From Siphonodentalium dalli (lineage: Eukaryota; Mollusca; Scaphopoda; Gadilida; Siphonodentaliidae), in the NCBI GenBank assembly GCA_032622095.1, contig CP136064.1, forward strand, positions 181,880,011-181,944,010: a stretch of 64,000 nt of DNA, in the 5' to 3' direction. A model generated the notes under the pieces. That model was not told where the DNA came from. It saw only the letters and a program-made list of their open reading frames with translations, and searched no databases. Shown here one piece after another: positions 42,036 through 56,838 of the stretch. Each line of letters opens with the position of its first letter. The first letter of the stretch is position 1. Both the position numbers and the translations under genes were made by a program.

Positions 42036-44132
42036 GATACTGGCAAAGGATGATGTCACCCTTCCATGACCACAATTGCAATTTTACGCGATTCAAACTT
42101 CAAAACGGGATTACATCATGGACTTACTGTTCAATGGAAATATGTGATATGGCAAAGGGTGATATCACCCTTCCATGATCACAATTTTACGCGATTCAAA
42201 CGTCAAAACGGGATTACATAATGGATATATTTGTACAATGAATTTATATGTGAAATGGCAAAGGGTGATATCACCCTTCCATGATCACAATTTTACCGAT
42301 TAAAACATCAAAAACGGGATTACATCATGGATATATTGAACAATGAATTTATATGTGAGATGGCAAAGGATGATATCACCCTTACATGATCACAATTTTA
42401 CGCGATTCTAGCCTCAAAACCGGATTACATCATGGATATATTGTACAATGAATTTATATGTGAAATGGCAAAGGGTGATATCACCCTTCCATGATCACAA
42501 TTTTACCGATTAAAACTTAAAAACGGGATTAGATCATGGATATATTGAACAATGAATTTATATGTGAAATGGCAAAGGGTGATATCACCCTTCCATGATC
42601 ACAATTTTACCGATTATAACTTCAAAACGGGATTACATAATAGATATATTGAACAATGAATTTATATGTGAAATGGCAAAGGATGATATCACCCTTCCAT
42701 GATCACAATTTTATGCGATTCTAGCCTCAAAACCGGATTACATCATGGATATATTGTACAATGAATTTATATGTGAAATGGCAAAGGGTGATATCACCCT
42801 TCCATGATCACAATTTTACCGATTAAAACTTAAAAACGGGATTACATCATGGATATATTGAACAATGAATTTATATGTGAAATGGCAAAGGGTGATATCA
42901 CCCTTCCATGATCACAATTTTACCGATTAAAACTTAAAAAACGGGATTACATCATGGATATATTGAACAATGAATTTATATGTGAAATGGCAAAGGGTGA
43001 TATCACCCTTCCATTATCACAATTTTACGGAATATAACTTCAAAACGGGATTACATAATGGATATATTGAACAATGAATTTATATGTGAATTGGCAAAGG
43101 ATGATATCACCCTTCCATGATCACAATTTTACGCAATTCTAACTTCAAAACCGGATTACATCATGCATATATTGTACAATGAATTTATATGTGAAATGGC
43201 AAAGAGTGATATCACCCTTCCATGATCACAATTTTACCGATTAAAACTTAAAAACGGGATTACATCATGGATATATTGAATAATGAATTTATATGTGAAA
43301 TGGCAAAGGGTGATATCACCCTTCCATGATCACAATTTTACCGATTATAACTTCAAAACGGGATTACATAATGGATATATTGAACAATGAATTTATATGT
43401 GAAATGGCAAAGGATGATATCACCCTTCCATGATCACAATTTTATGCGATTCTAACTTCAAAACCGGATTACATCATGGATATATTGTACAATGAATTTA
43501 TATGTGAAATGGAAAAGGGTGATATCACCCTTCCATGATCACAATTTTACCGATTAAAACTTAAAAACGGGATTACATCATGGATATATTGAACAACGAA
43601 TTTATATGTGAAATGGCAAAGGGTGATATCACCCTTCCATGATCACAATTTTACCGATTATAACTTCAAAACGGGATTACATAATGGATATATTGAACAA
43701 TGAATTGATATGTGAAATGGCAAAGGGTGATATCACCCTTCCATGATCACAATTTTACCGATTATAATTTCAAAACGGGATTACGTAATCAATATATTGT
43801 ACAGTGAATTTATATGTGAAATGGCAAAGGGTGATATCACCCTTCCAAGATCACAATTTTACGCGATCGAAACTTCAAAACGGGATTACATAATTGATAT
43901 ATTGTACAATGAATTTATATGTGAAATGGCTAAGGGTGATATCACCCTTCCATGATCACAATTTTACTCGATTCAAACTTCAAAACGGGATTAGATTATG
44001 GACTTACTGTACAATGGATTTATATGTGATATGGCAAAGGGTGATATCACCCTTCCATGACCACAATTTTACGCGATTCTAACTTCAAGACGGGAATACA
44101 TCATGGATATATTGTACAGTACATATATATGT
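42036..44132 (+). repeat. HOR unit U24, 20 monomers, 2,097 bp
   Basis: Same length and layout as U22, and equal to U1 without its 314-bp duplication. Private changes include AAAACATCAAAAACGGG (about 42,303) and GGGATTAGATCATGG in the fifth monomer (about 42,527). Confidence 0.85.
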
Positions 44133-46333
44133 GATACTGGCAAAGGATGATGTCACCCTTCCATGACCACAATTGCAATTTTACGCGATTCAAACTTCAA
44201 AACGGGATTACATCATGGACTTACTGTTCAATGGAAATATGTGATATGGCAAAGGGTGATATCACCCTTCCATGATCACAATTTTACGCGATTCAAACGT
44301 CAAAACGGGATTACATAATGGATATATTTGTACAATGAATTTATATGTGAAATGGCAAAGGGTGATATCACCCTTCCATGATCACAATTTTACCGATTAA
44401 AACTTCAAAAACGGGATTACATCATGGATATATTGAACAATGAATTTATATGTGAGATGGCAAAGGATGATATCACCCTTACATGATCACAATTTTACGC
44501 GATTCTAGCCTCAAAACCGAATTACATCATGGATATATTGTACAATGAATTTATATGTGAAATGGCAAAGGGTGATATCACCCTTCCATGATCACAATTT
44601 TACCGATTAAAACTTAAAAACGGGATTACATCATGGATATATTGAACAATGAATTTATATGTGAAATGGCAAAGGGTGATATCACCCTTCCATGATCACA
44701 ATTTTACCGATTATAACTTCAAAACGGGATTACATAATAGATATATTGAACAATGAATTTATATGTGAAATGGCAAAGGATGATATCACCCTTCCATGAT
44801 CACAATTTTATGCGATTCTAGCCTCAAAACCGGACTACATCATGGATATATTGTACAATGAATTTATATGTGAAATGGCAAAGGGTGATATCACCCTTCC
44901 ATGATCACAATTTTACCGATTAAAACTTAAAAACGGGATTACATCATGGATATATTGAACAATGAATTTATATGTGAAATAGCAAAGGGTGATATCACCC
45001 TTCCATGATCACAATTTTACCGATTATAATTTCAAAACGGGATTACGTAATCAATATATTGTACAGTGAATTTATATGTGAAATGGCAAAGGGTGATATC
45101 ACCCTTCCAAGATCACAATTTTACGCGATTGAAACTTCAAAACGGGATTACATAATTGATATATTGTACAATGAATTTATATGTGAAATGGCAAAGGATG
45201 ATATCACCCTTCCATGATCACAATTTTACGCAATTCTAACTTCAAAACCGGATTACATCATGCATATATTGTACAATGAATTTATATGTGAAATGGCAAA
45301 GGGTGATATCACCCTTCCATGATGACAATTTTACCGATTAAAACTTAAAAACGGGATTACATCATGGATATATTGAACAATGAATTTATATGTGAAATGG
45401 CAAAGGGTGATATCACCCTTCCATGATCACAATTTTACCGATTATAACTTCAAAACGGGATTACATAATGGATATATTGAACAATGAATTTATATGTGAA
45501 ATGGCAAAGGATGATATCACCCTTCCATGATCACAATTTTATGCGATTCTAGCTTCAAAACCGGATTACATCATGGATATATTGTACAATGAATTTATAT
45601 GTGAAATGGAAAAGGGTGATATCACCCTTCCATGATCACAATTTTACCGATTAAAACTTAAAAACGGGATTACATCATGGATATATTGAACAACGAATTT
45701 ATATGTGAAATGGCAAAGGGTGATATCACCCTTCCATGATCACAATTTTACCGATTATAACTTCAAAACGGGATTACATAATAGATATATTGAACAAAGA
45801 ATTTATATGTGAAATGGCAAAGGATGATATCACCCTTCCATGATCACAATTTTATGCGATTCTAGCTTCAAAACCGGATTACATCATGGATATATTGTAC
45901 AATGAATTTATATGTGAAATGGAAAAGGGTGATATCACCCTTCCATGATCACAATTTTACCGATTAAAACTTAAAAACGGGATTACATCATGGATATATT
46001 GAACAACGAATTTATATGTGAAATGGCAAAGGGTGATATCACCCTTCCATGATCACAATTTTACCGATTATAACTTCAAAACGGGATTACATAATTGATA
46101 TATTGTACAATGAATTTATATGTGAAATGGCAAAGGGTGATTTCACCCTTCCATGATCACAATTTTACTCGATTCAAACTTCAAAACGGGATTAGATTAT
46201 GGACTTACTGTACAATGGATTTATATGTGATATGGCAAAGGGTGATATCACCCTTCCATGACCACAATTTTACGCGATTCTAACTTCAAGACGGGAATAC
46301 ATCATGGATATATTGTACAGTACATATATATGT
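44133..46333 (+). repeat. HOR unit U25, 21 monomers, 2,201 bp (composite)
   Basis: An M12 and M13 pair normally found only near the unit end lies in the middle (45,005 to 45,200). It runs straight into an M6 monomer (ACGCAATTC, about 45,226). M9 and M10 then occur twice. The unit looks like a D-type head joined to a second unit body. M14 has GGGTGATTTCACCC (about 46,138). Confidence 0.83.
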
Positions 46334-47804
46334 GATACTGGCAAAGGATGATGTCACCCTTCCATGACCACAATTGCAATTTTACGCGATTCAAACTTCA
46401 AAACGGGATTACATCATGGACTTACTGTTCAATGGAAATATGTGATATGACAAAGGGTGATATCACCCTTCCATCATCACAATTTTACGCGATTCAAACG
46501 TCAAAACGGGATTACATAATGGATATATTTGTACAATGAATTTATATGTGAAATGGCAAAGGGTGATATCACCCTTCCATGATCACAATTTTACCGATTA
46601 AAACTTCAAAAACGGGATTACATCATGGATATATTGAACAATGAATTTATATGTGAGATGGCAAAGGATGATATCACCCTTCCATGATCACAATTTTACG
46701 CGATTCTAACTTCAAAACCGGATTACATCATTGATATATTGAACAATGAATTTATATGTGAAATGGCAAAGGGTGATATCACCCTTCCATTATCACAATT
46801 TTACGGAATATAACTTCAAAACGGGATTACATAATGGATATATTGAACAATGAATTTATATGTGAAATGGCAAAGGATGATATCACCCTTCCATGATCAC
46901 AATTTTACGCAATTCTAACTTCAAAACCGGATTACATCATGCATATATTGTACAATGAATTTATATGTGAAATGGCAAAGGGTGATATCACCCTTCCATG
47001 ATGACAATTTTACCGATTAAAACTTAAAAACGGGATTACATCATGGATATATTGAACAATGAATTTATATGTGAAATGGCAAAGTGTGATATCACCCTTC
47101 CATGATCACAATTTTACCGATTATAACTTCAAAACGGGATTACATAATGGATATATTGAACAATGAATTTATATGTGAAATGGCAAAGGATGATATCACC
47201 CTTCCATGATCACAATTTTATGCGATTCTAGCTTCAAAACCGGATTACATCATGGATATATTGTACAATGAATTTATATGTGAAATGGAAAAGGGTGATA
47301 TCACCCTTCCATGATCACAATTTTACGGATTAAAACTTAAATACGGGATTACATCATGGATATATTGAACAACGAATTGATATGTGAAATGGCAAAGGGT
47401 GATATCACCCTTCCATGATCACAATTTTACCGATTATAATTTCAAAACGGGATTACGTAATCAATATATTGTACAGTGAATTTATATGTGAAATGGCAAA
47501 GGGTGATATCACCCTTCCAAGATCACAATTTTACGCGATTGAAACTTCAAAACGGGATTACATAATTGATATATTGTACAATGAATTGATATGTGAAATG
47601 GCAAAGGGTGATATCACCCTTCCGTGATCACAATTTTACTCGATTCAAACTTCAAAACGGGATTAGATTATGGACTTACTGTACAATGGATTTATATGTG
47701 ATATGACAAAGGGTGATATCACCCTTCCATGACCACAATTTTACGCGATTCTAACTTCAAGACGGGAATACATCATGGATATATTGTACAGTAAATATAT
47801 ATGT
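46334..47804 (+). repeat. HOR unit U26, 14 monomers, 1,471 bp
   Basis: A/B-like body. M10 and M11 are fused (AACAACGAATTGATATG near 47,370), costing one monomer. Private changes include GATATGACAAAGGG (about 46,444 and again 47,701) and AAAGTGTGATATC (about 47,083). Confidence 0.85.
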
Positions 47805-49170
47805 GATACTGGCAAAGGATGATGTCACCCTTCCATGACCACAATTGCAATTTTACGCGATTCAAACTTCAAAACGGGATTACATCATGGACTTACTGTT
47901 CAATGGAAATATGTGATATGGCAAAGGGTGATATCACCCTTCCATGATCACAATTTTACGCGATTCAAACGTCAAAACGGGATTACATAATGGATATATT
48001 TGTACAATGAATTTATATGTGAAATGGCTAAGGGTGATATCACCCTTCCATGATCACAATTTTACCGATTAAAACTTCAAAAACGGGATTACATCATGGA
48101 TATATTGAACAATGAATTTATATGTGAGATGGCAAAGGATGATATTACCCTTCCATGATCACAATTTTACGCGATTCTAACTTCAAAACCGGATTATATC
48201 ATGCATATATTGTACAATGAATTTATATGTGAAATGGCAAGGGGTGATATCACCCTTCCATGATCACAATTTTACCGATTAAAACTTAAAAACGGGATTA
48301 CATCATGGATATATTGAACAATGAATTTATATGTGAAATGGCAAAGGGTGATATCACCCTTCCATGATCACAATTTTACCGATTATAACTTCAAAACGGG
48401 ATTACATAATGGATATATTGAACAATGAATTTATATGTGAAATGGCAAAGGATGATATCACCCTTCCATGATCACAATTTTATGCGATTCTAGCTTCAAT
48501 ACCGGATTACATCATGGATATATTGTACAATGAATTTATATGTGAAATGGCAAAGGGTGATATCACCCTTCCATGGTCACAATTTTACCGATTAAAACTT
48601 AAAAACGGGATTACATCATGGATATATTGAACAACGAATTTATATGTGAAATGGCAAAGGGTGATATCACCCTTCCATGATCACAATTTTACCGATTATA
48701 ACTTCAAAACGGGATTACATAATGGATATATTGAACAATGAATTGATATGTGAAATGGCAAAGGGTGATATCACCCTTCCATGATCACAATTTTACCGAT
48801 TATAATTTCAAAACGGGATTACATAATCAATATATTGTACAGTGAATTTATATGTGAAATGGCAAAGGGTGATATCACCCTTCCAAGATCACAATTTTAC
48901 GTGATTTAAACTTTAAAACGGGATTACATAATTGATATATTGTACAATAAATTTATATGTGAAATGGCAAAGGGTGATATCACCCTTCCATGAACAAAAT
49001 TTTACTCGATTCAAACTTCAAAACGGGATTAGATCATGGACTTACTGTACAATGGATTTATATGTGATATGGCAAAGGGTGATATCACCCTTCCATGACC
49101 ACAATTATACGCGATTCTAACTTCAAGACGGAATTACATCATGGATATATTGTACAGTAAATATATATGT
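47805..49170 (+). repeat. HOR unit U27, 13 monomers, 1,366 bp (C type)
   Basis: Same length and marks as U6, including GATATTACCC, TTATATCATGCAT, GGCAAGGGGTG and CTTCAATACC. A private change makes ACGTGATTTAAAC (about 48,899), which puts a stop in the otherwise open frame. Confidence 0.86.
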
Positions 49171-50955
49171 GATACTGGCAAAGGATGATGTCACCCTTCC
49201 ATGACCACAATTGCAATTTTACGCAATTCAAACTTCAAAACGGGATTACATCATGGACTTACTGTTCAATGGAAATATGTGATATGGCAAAGGGTGATAT
49301 CACCCTTCCATGATCACAATTTTACGCGATTCAAACGTCAAAACGGGATTATATAATGGATATATTTGTACAATGAATTTATATGTGAAATGGCAAAGGG
49401 TGATATCACCCTTCCATGATCACAATTTTACCGATTAAAACTTCAAAAACGGGATTACATCATGGATATATTGAACAATGAATTTATATGTGAGATGGCA
49501 AAGGATGATATCACCCTTACATGATCACAATTTTACGCGATTCTAGCCTCAAAACCGGATTACATCATGGATATATTGTACAATGAATTTATATGTGAAA
49601 TGGCAAAGGGTGATATCACCCTTCCATGATCACAATTTTACCGATTAAAACTTAAAAACGGGATTACATCATGGATATATTGAACAATGAATTTATATGT
49701 GAGATGGCAAAGGATGATATCACCCTTCCATGATCACAATTTTACGCGATTCTAACTTCAAAACCGGATTACATCATGGATATATTGAACAATGAATTTA
49801 TATGTGAAATGACAAAGGGTGATATCACCCTTCCATTATCACAATTTTACGGAATATAACTTCAAAACGGGATTACATAATGGATATATTAAACAATGAA
49901 TTTATATGTGAAATGGCAAAGGATGATATCACCCTTCCATGATCACAATTTTACGCAATTCTAACTTCAAAACCGGATTACATCATGCATATATTGTACA
50001 ATGAATTTATATGTGAAATGGCAAGGGGGTGATATCACCCTTCCATGATGACAATTTTACCGATTAAAACTTAAAAACGGGATTACATCATGGATATATT
50101 GAACAATGAATTTATATGTGAAATGGCAAAGGGTGATATCACCCTTCCATGATCACAATTTTACCGATTATAACTTCAAAACGGGATTACATAATGGATA
50201 TATTGAACAATGAATTGATATGTGAAATGGCAAAGGATGATATCACCCTTCCATGATCACAATTTTATGCGATTCTAGCTTCAAAACCGGATTACATCAT
50301 GGATATATTGTACAATGAATTTATATGTGAAATGGAAAAGGGTGATATCACCCTTCCATGATCACAATTTTACCGATTAAAACTTAAAAACGGGATTACA
50401 TCATGGATATATTGAACAACGAATTTATATGTGAAATGGCAAAGGGTGATATCACCCTTCCATGATCACAATTTTACCGATTATAACTTCAAAACGGGAT
50501 TACATAATGGATATATTGAACAATGAATTGATATGTGAAATGGCAAAGGGTGATATCACCCTTCCATGATCACAATTTTACCGATTATAATTTCAAAACG
50601 GGATTACGTAATCAATATATTGTACAGTGAATTTATATGTGAAATGGCAAAGGGTGATATCACCCTTCCAAGATCACAATTTTACGCGATTGAAACTTCA
50701 AAACGGGATTACATAATTGATATATTGTACAATGAATTGATATGTGAAATGGCAAAGGGTGATATCACCCTTCCATGATCACAATTTTACTCGATTCAAA
50801 CTTCAAAACGGGATTAGATTATGGACTTACTGTACAATGGATTTATATGTGATATGGCAAAGGGTGATATCACCCTTCCATGACCACAATTTTACGCGAT
50901 TCTAACTTCAAGACGGGAATACATCATGGATATATTGTACAGTAAATATATATGT
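49171..50955 (+). repeat. HOR unit U28, 17 monomers, 1,785 bp
   Basis: A D-type head (CCCTTACATGATC) joins an A/B-type middle that begins with a second GAGATGGC monomer near 49,702. A 1-bp insertion gives GGCAAGGGGGTG at about 50,020 and is shared with U29. Confidence 0.85.
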
Positions 50956-52636
50956 GATACTGGCAAAGGATGATGTCACCCTTCCATGACCACAATTGCA
51001 ATTTTACGCGATTCAAACTTCAAAACGGGATTACATCATGGACTTACTGTTCAATGGAAATATGTGATATGGCAAAGGGTGATATCACCCTTCCATGATC
51101 ACAATTTTACGCGATTCAAACGTCAAAACGGGATTACATAATGGATATATTTGTACAATGAATTTATATGTGAAATGGCAAAGGGTGATATCACCCTTCC
51201 ATGATCACAATTTTACCGATTAAAACTTCAAAAACGGGATTACATCATGGATATATTGAACAATGAATTTATATGTGAGATGGCAAAGGATGATATTACC
51301 CTTCCATGATCACAATTTTACGCGATTCTAACTTCAAAACCGGATTATATCATGGATATATTGTACAATGAATTTATATGTGAAATGGCAAAGGGTGATA
51401 TCACCCTTCCATGATCACAATTTTACCGATTAAAACTTAAAAACGGGATTACATCATGGATATATTGAACAATGAATTTATATGTGAGATGGCAAAGGAT
51501 GATATCACCCTTCCATGATCACAATTCTACGCGATTCTAACTTCAAAACCGGATTACATCATGGATATATTGAACAATGAATTTATATGTGAAATGGCAA
51601 AGGGTGATATCACCCTTCCATTATCACAATTTTACGGAATATAACTTCAAAACGGGATTACATAATGGATATATTGAACAATGAATTTATATGTGAAATG
51701 GCAAAGGATGATATCACCCTTCCATGATCACAATTTTACGCAATTCTAACTTCAAAACCGGATTACATCATGCATATATTGTACAATGAATTTATATGTG
51801 AAATGGCAAGGGGGTGATATCACCCTTCCATGATGACAATTTTACCGATTAAAACTTAAAAACGGGATTACATCATGGATATATTGAACAATGAATTTAT
51901 ATGTGAAATGGCAAAGGGTGATATCACCCTTCCATGATCACAATTTTACCGATTATAACTTCAAAACGGGATTACATAATGGATATATTGAACAATGAAT
52001 TTATATGTGAAATGGCAAAGGATGATATCACCCTTCCATGATCACAATTTTATGCGATTCTAGCTTCAAAACCGGATTACATCATGGATATATTGTACAA
52101 TGAATTTATATGTGAAATGGAAAAGGGTGATATCACCCTTCCATGATCACAATTTTACCGATTAAAACTTAAAAACGGGATTACATCATGGATATATTGA
52201 ACAACGAATTTATATGTGAAATGGCAAAGGGTGATATCACCCTTCCATGATCACAATTTTACCGATTATAACTTCAAAACGGGATTACATAATGGATATA
52301 TTGAACAATGAATTGATATGTGAAATGGCAAAGGGTGATATCACCCTTCCAAGATCACAATTTTACGCGATTGAAACTTCAAAACGGGATTACATAATTG
52401 ATATATTGTACAATGAATTGATATGTGAAATGGCAAAGGGTGATATCACCCTTCCATGATCACAATTTTACTCGATTCAAACTTCAAAACGGGATTAGAT
52501 TATGGACTTACTGTACAATGGATTTATATGTGATATGGCAAAGGGTGATATCACCCTTCCATGACCACAATTTTACGCGATTCTAACTTCAAGACGGGAA
52601 TACATCATGGATATATTGTACAGTAAATATATATGT
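50956..52636 (+). repeat. HOR unit U29, 16 monomers, 1,681 bp
   Basis: Tandem relative of U28: GGCAAGGGGGTG recurs exactly 1,785 bp downstream at about 51,805. M12 has been lost, so M11 runs into CCAAGATCAC of M13 near 52,350, which accounts for the 104-bp difference. The head is C type (GATATTACCC). Confidence 0.86.
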
Positions 52637-54317
52637 GATACTGGCAAAGGATGATGTCACCCTTCCATGACCACAATTGCAATTTTACGCGATTCAAACT
52701 TCAAAACGGGATTACATCATGGACTTACTGTTCAATGGAAATATGTGATATGGCAAAGGGTGATATCACCCTTCCATGATCACAATTTTACGCGATTCAA
52801 ACGTCAAAACGGGATTACATAATGGATATATTTGTACAGTGAATTTATATGTGAAATGGCAAAGGGTGATATCACCCTTCCATGATCACAATTTTACCGA
52901 TTAAAACTTCAAAAACGGGATTACATCATGGATATATTGAACAATGAATTTATATGTGAGATGGCAAAGGATGATATTACCCTTCCATGATCACAATTTT
53001 ACGCGATTCTAACTTCAAAACCGGATTATATCATGCATATATTGTACAATGAATTTATATGTGAAATGGCAAGGGGTGATATCACCCTTCCATGATCACA
53101 ATTTTACCGATTAAAACTTAAAAACGGGATTACATCATGGATATATTGAACAACGAATTTATATGTGAAATGGCAAAGGGTGATATCACCCTTCCATGAT
53201 CACAATTTTACCGATTATAACTTCAAAACGGGATTACATAATGGATATATTGAACAATGAATTTATATGTGAAATGGCAAAGGATGATATCACCCTTCCA
53301 TGATCACAATTTTATGCGATTATAATTTCAAAACCGGATTACGTAATCAATATATTGTACAGTGAATTTATATGTGAAATGGCAAAGGGTGATATCACCC
53401 TTCCATGATCACAATTTTACGCGATTGAAACTTCAAAACGGGATTACATAATTGATATATTGTACAATTAATTGATATGTGAAATGGCAAAGGGTGATAT
53501 CACCCTTCCATGATCACAATTTTACGCGATTCAAACTTCAAAACGGGATTACATCATGGACTTACTGTTCAATGGAAATATGTGATATGGCAAAGGGTGA
53601 TATCACCCTTCCATGATCACAATTTTACGCGATTCAAACGTCAAAACGGGATTACATAATGGATATATTTGTACAATGAATTTATATGTGAAATGGCAAA
53701 GGGTGATATCACCCTTCCATGATCACAATTTTACCGATTAAAACTTAAAAACGGGATTACATCATGGATATATTGAACAACGAATTTATATGTGAAATGG
53801 CAAAGGGTGATATCACCCTTCCATGATCACAATTTTACCGATTATAACTTCAAAACGGGATTACATAATGGATATATTGAACAATGAATTTATATGTGAA
53901 ATGGCAAAGGATGATATCACCCTTCCATGATCACAATTTTATGCGATTATAATTTCAAAACCGGATTACGTAATCAATATATTGTACAGTGAATTTATAT
54001 GTGAAATGGCAAAGGGTGATATCACCCTTCCATGATCACAATTTTACGCGATTGAAACTTCAAAACGGGATTACATAATTGATATATTGTACAATGAATT
54101 GATATGTGAAATGGCAAAGGGTGATATCACCCTTCCATGATCACAATTTTACACGATTCAAACTTCAAAACGGGATTAGATTATGGACTTACTGTACAAT
54201 GGATTTATATGTGATATGGCAAAGGGTGATATCACCCTTCCATGACCACAATTTTACGCGATTCTAACTTCAAGACGGGAATACATCATGGATATATTGT
54301 ACAGTAAATATATATGT
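52637..54317 (+). repeat. HOR unit U30, 16 monomers, 1,681 bp, with nested duplication
   Basis: A C-type head is followed by an M9/M12 chimera, an M13, a partial M1-like monomer, an M2, and then the same chimera and M13 again. The M1-like monomer at about 53,515 to 53,588 has CTTACTGTTCAATGG but lacks GATACTGGC and the 6-bp expansion, so it is not counted as a unit start. Its presence shows that a unit boundary once lay there. Confidence 0.83.
53105..54140 (+). repeat. 6-monomer tandem duplication in U30 (period 627 bp)
   Basis: Sequence at 53,105 to about 53,510 recurs from 53,732 to about 54,137. Both copies contain a chimeric monomer that begins TTTATGCGAT (M9) and continues TATAATTTCAAAACCGG and TTACGTAATC (M12), at 53,311 and 53,938. 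The same chimera occurs a third time near 58,985. Confidence 0.83.
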
Positions 54318-55683
54318 GATACTGGCAAAGGATGATGTCACCCTTCCATGACCACAATTGCAATTTTACGCGATTCAAACTTCAAAACGGGATTATATCA
54401 TGGACTTACTGTTCAATGGAAATATGTGATATGGCAAAGGGTGATATCACCCTTCCATGATCACAATTTTACGCGATTCAAACGTCAAAACGGGATTACA
54501 TAATGGATATATTTGTACAATGAATTTATATGTGAAATGGCAAAGGGTGATATCACCCTTCCATGATCACAATTTTACCGATTAAAACTTCAAAAACGGG
54601 ATTACATCATGGATATATTGAACAATGAATTTATATGTGAGATGGCAAAGGATGATATTACCCTTCCATGATCACAATTTTACGCGATTCTAACTTCAAA
54701 ACCGGATTATATCATGCATATATTGTACAATGAATTTATATGTGAAATGGCAAGGGGTGATATCACCCTTCCATGATCACAATTTTACCGATTAAAACTT
54801 AAAAACGGAATTACATCATGGATATATTGAACAATGAATTTATATGTGAAATGGCAAAGGGTGATATCACCATTCCATGATCACAATTTTACCGATTATA
54901 ACTTCAAAACGGGATTACATAATGGATATATTGAACAATGAATTTATATGTGAAATGGCAAAGGATGATATCACCCTTCCATGATCACAATTTTATGCGA
55001 TTCTAGCTTCAATACCGGATTACATCATGGATATATTGTACAATGAATTTATATGTGAAATGGCAAAGGGTGATATCACCCTTCCATGATCACAATTTTA
55101 CCGATTAAAACTTAAAAACGGGATTACATCATGGATATATTGAACAACGAATTTATATGTGAAATGGCAAAGGGTGATATCACCCTTCCATGATCACAAT
55201 TTTACCGATTATAACTTCAAAACGGGATTACATAATGGATATATTGAACAATGAATTGATATGTGAAATGGCAAAGGGTGATATCACCCTTCCATGATCA
55301 CAATTTTACCGATAATAATTTCAAAACGGGATTACATAATCAATATATTGTACAGTGAATTTATATGTGAAATGGCAAAGGGTGATATCACCCTTCCAAG
55401 ATCACAATTTTATGTGATTGAAACTTTAAAACGGGATTACATAATTGATATATTGTACAATGAATTTATATGTGAAATGGCAAAGGGTGATATCACCCTT
55501 CCATGATCGCAATTTTACTCGATTCAAACTTCAAAACGGGATTAGATCATGGACTTACTGTAAAATGGATTTATATGTGATATGGCAAAGGGTGATATCA
55601 CCCTTCCATGACCACAATTTTACGCGATTCTAACTTCAAGACGGGATTACATCATGGATATATTGTACAGTAAATATATATGT
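54318..55683 (+). repeat. HOR unit U31, 13 monomers, 1,366 bp (C type)
   Basis: Same layout and length as U6 and U27. Private changes include AAAACGGAATTAC (about 54,804), GATATCACCATTCC (about 54,865), CCGATAATAATTTC (about 55,310) and ACTGTAAAATGG (about 55,557). Confidence 0.86.
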
Positions 55684-56838
55684 GATACTGGCAAAGGACG
55701 ATGTCACCCTTCCATGACCACAATTGCAATTTTACGCGATTCAAACTTCAAAACGGGATTACATCATGGACTTACTGTTCAATGGAAATATGTGATATGG
55801 CAAAGGGTGATATCACCCTTCCATAATCACAATTTTACCGATTAAAACTTCAAAAACGGGATTACATCATGGATATATTGAACAATGAATTTATATGTGA
55901 AATGGCAAAGGGTGATATCACCCTTCCATGATCACAATTTTACCGATTATAACTTCAAAACGGGATTACATAATGGATATATTGAACAATGAATTGATAT
56001 GTGAAATGGCAAAGGGTGATATCACCCTTACATGATCACAATTTTACCGATTATAATTTCAAAACGGGATTACGTATTCAATATATTGTACAGTGAATTT
56101 ATATGTGAAATGGCAAAGGGTGATATCACCCTTCCAAGATCACAATTTTACGCGATTGAAACTTCAAAACGGGATTACATAATTGATATATTGTACAATG
56201 AATTTATATGTGAAATGGAAAAGGGTGATATCACCCTTCCATGATCACAATTTTACCGATTAAAACTTAAAAACGGGATTACATCATGGATATATTGAAC
56301 AACGAATTTATATGTGAAATGGCAAAGGGTGATATCACCCTTCCATGATCACAATTTTACCGATTATAACTTCAAAACGGGATTACATAATGGATATATT
56401 GAACAATGAATTGATATGTGAAATGGCAAAGGGTGATATCACCCTTCCATGATCACAATTTTACCGATTATAATTTCAAAACGGGATTACGTAATCAATA
56501 TATTGTACAATGAATTTATATGTGAAATGGCAAAGGGTGATATCACCCTTCCAAGATAACAATTTTACGCGATTATAACTTCAAAACGGGATTACATAAT
56601 TGATATATTGTACAATGAATTTATATGTGAAATGGCAAAGGGTGATTTCACCCTTCCATGATCACAATTTTACTCGATTCAAACTTCAAAACGGGATTAG
56701 ATCATGGACTTACTGTACAATGGATCTATATGTGATATGGCAAAGGGTGATATCACCCTTCCATGACCACAATTTTACGCGATTCTAACTTCAAGACGGG
56801 AATACATCATGGATATATTGTACAGTAAATATATATGT
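55684..56838 (+). repeat. HOR unit U32, 11 monomers, 1,155 bp (composite)
   Basis: M2 and M3 are fused near 55,830 (GATATGGC lead, CCATAATCAC, then CGATTAAAACTTCAAAAACGG). The M12 and M13 pair occurs twice, at about 56,032 to 56,210 and 56,448 to 56,620, separated by M10 and M11. M1 carries AAAGGACGATGTC, a further change in its stem. Confidence 0.82.
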
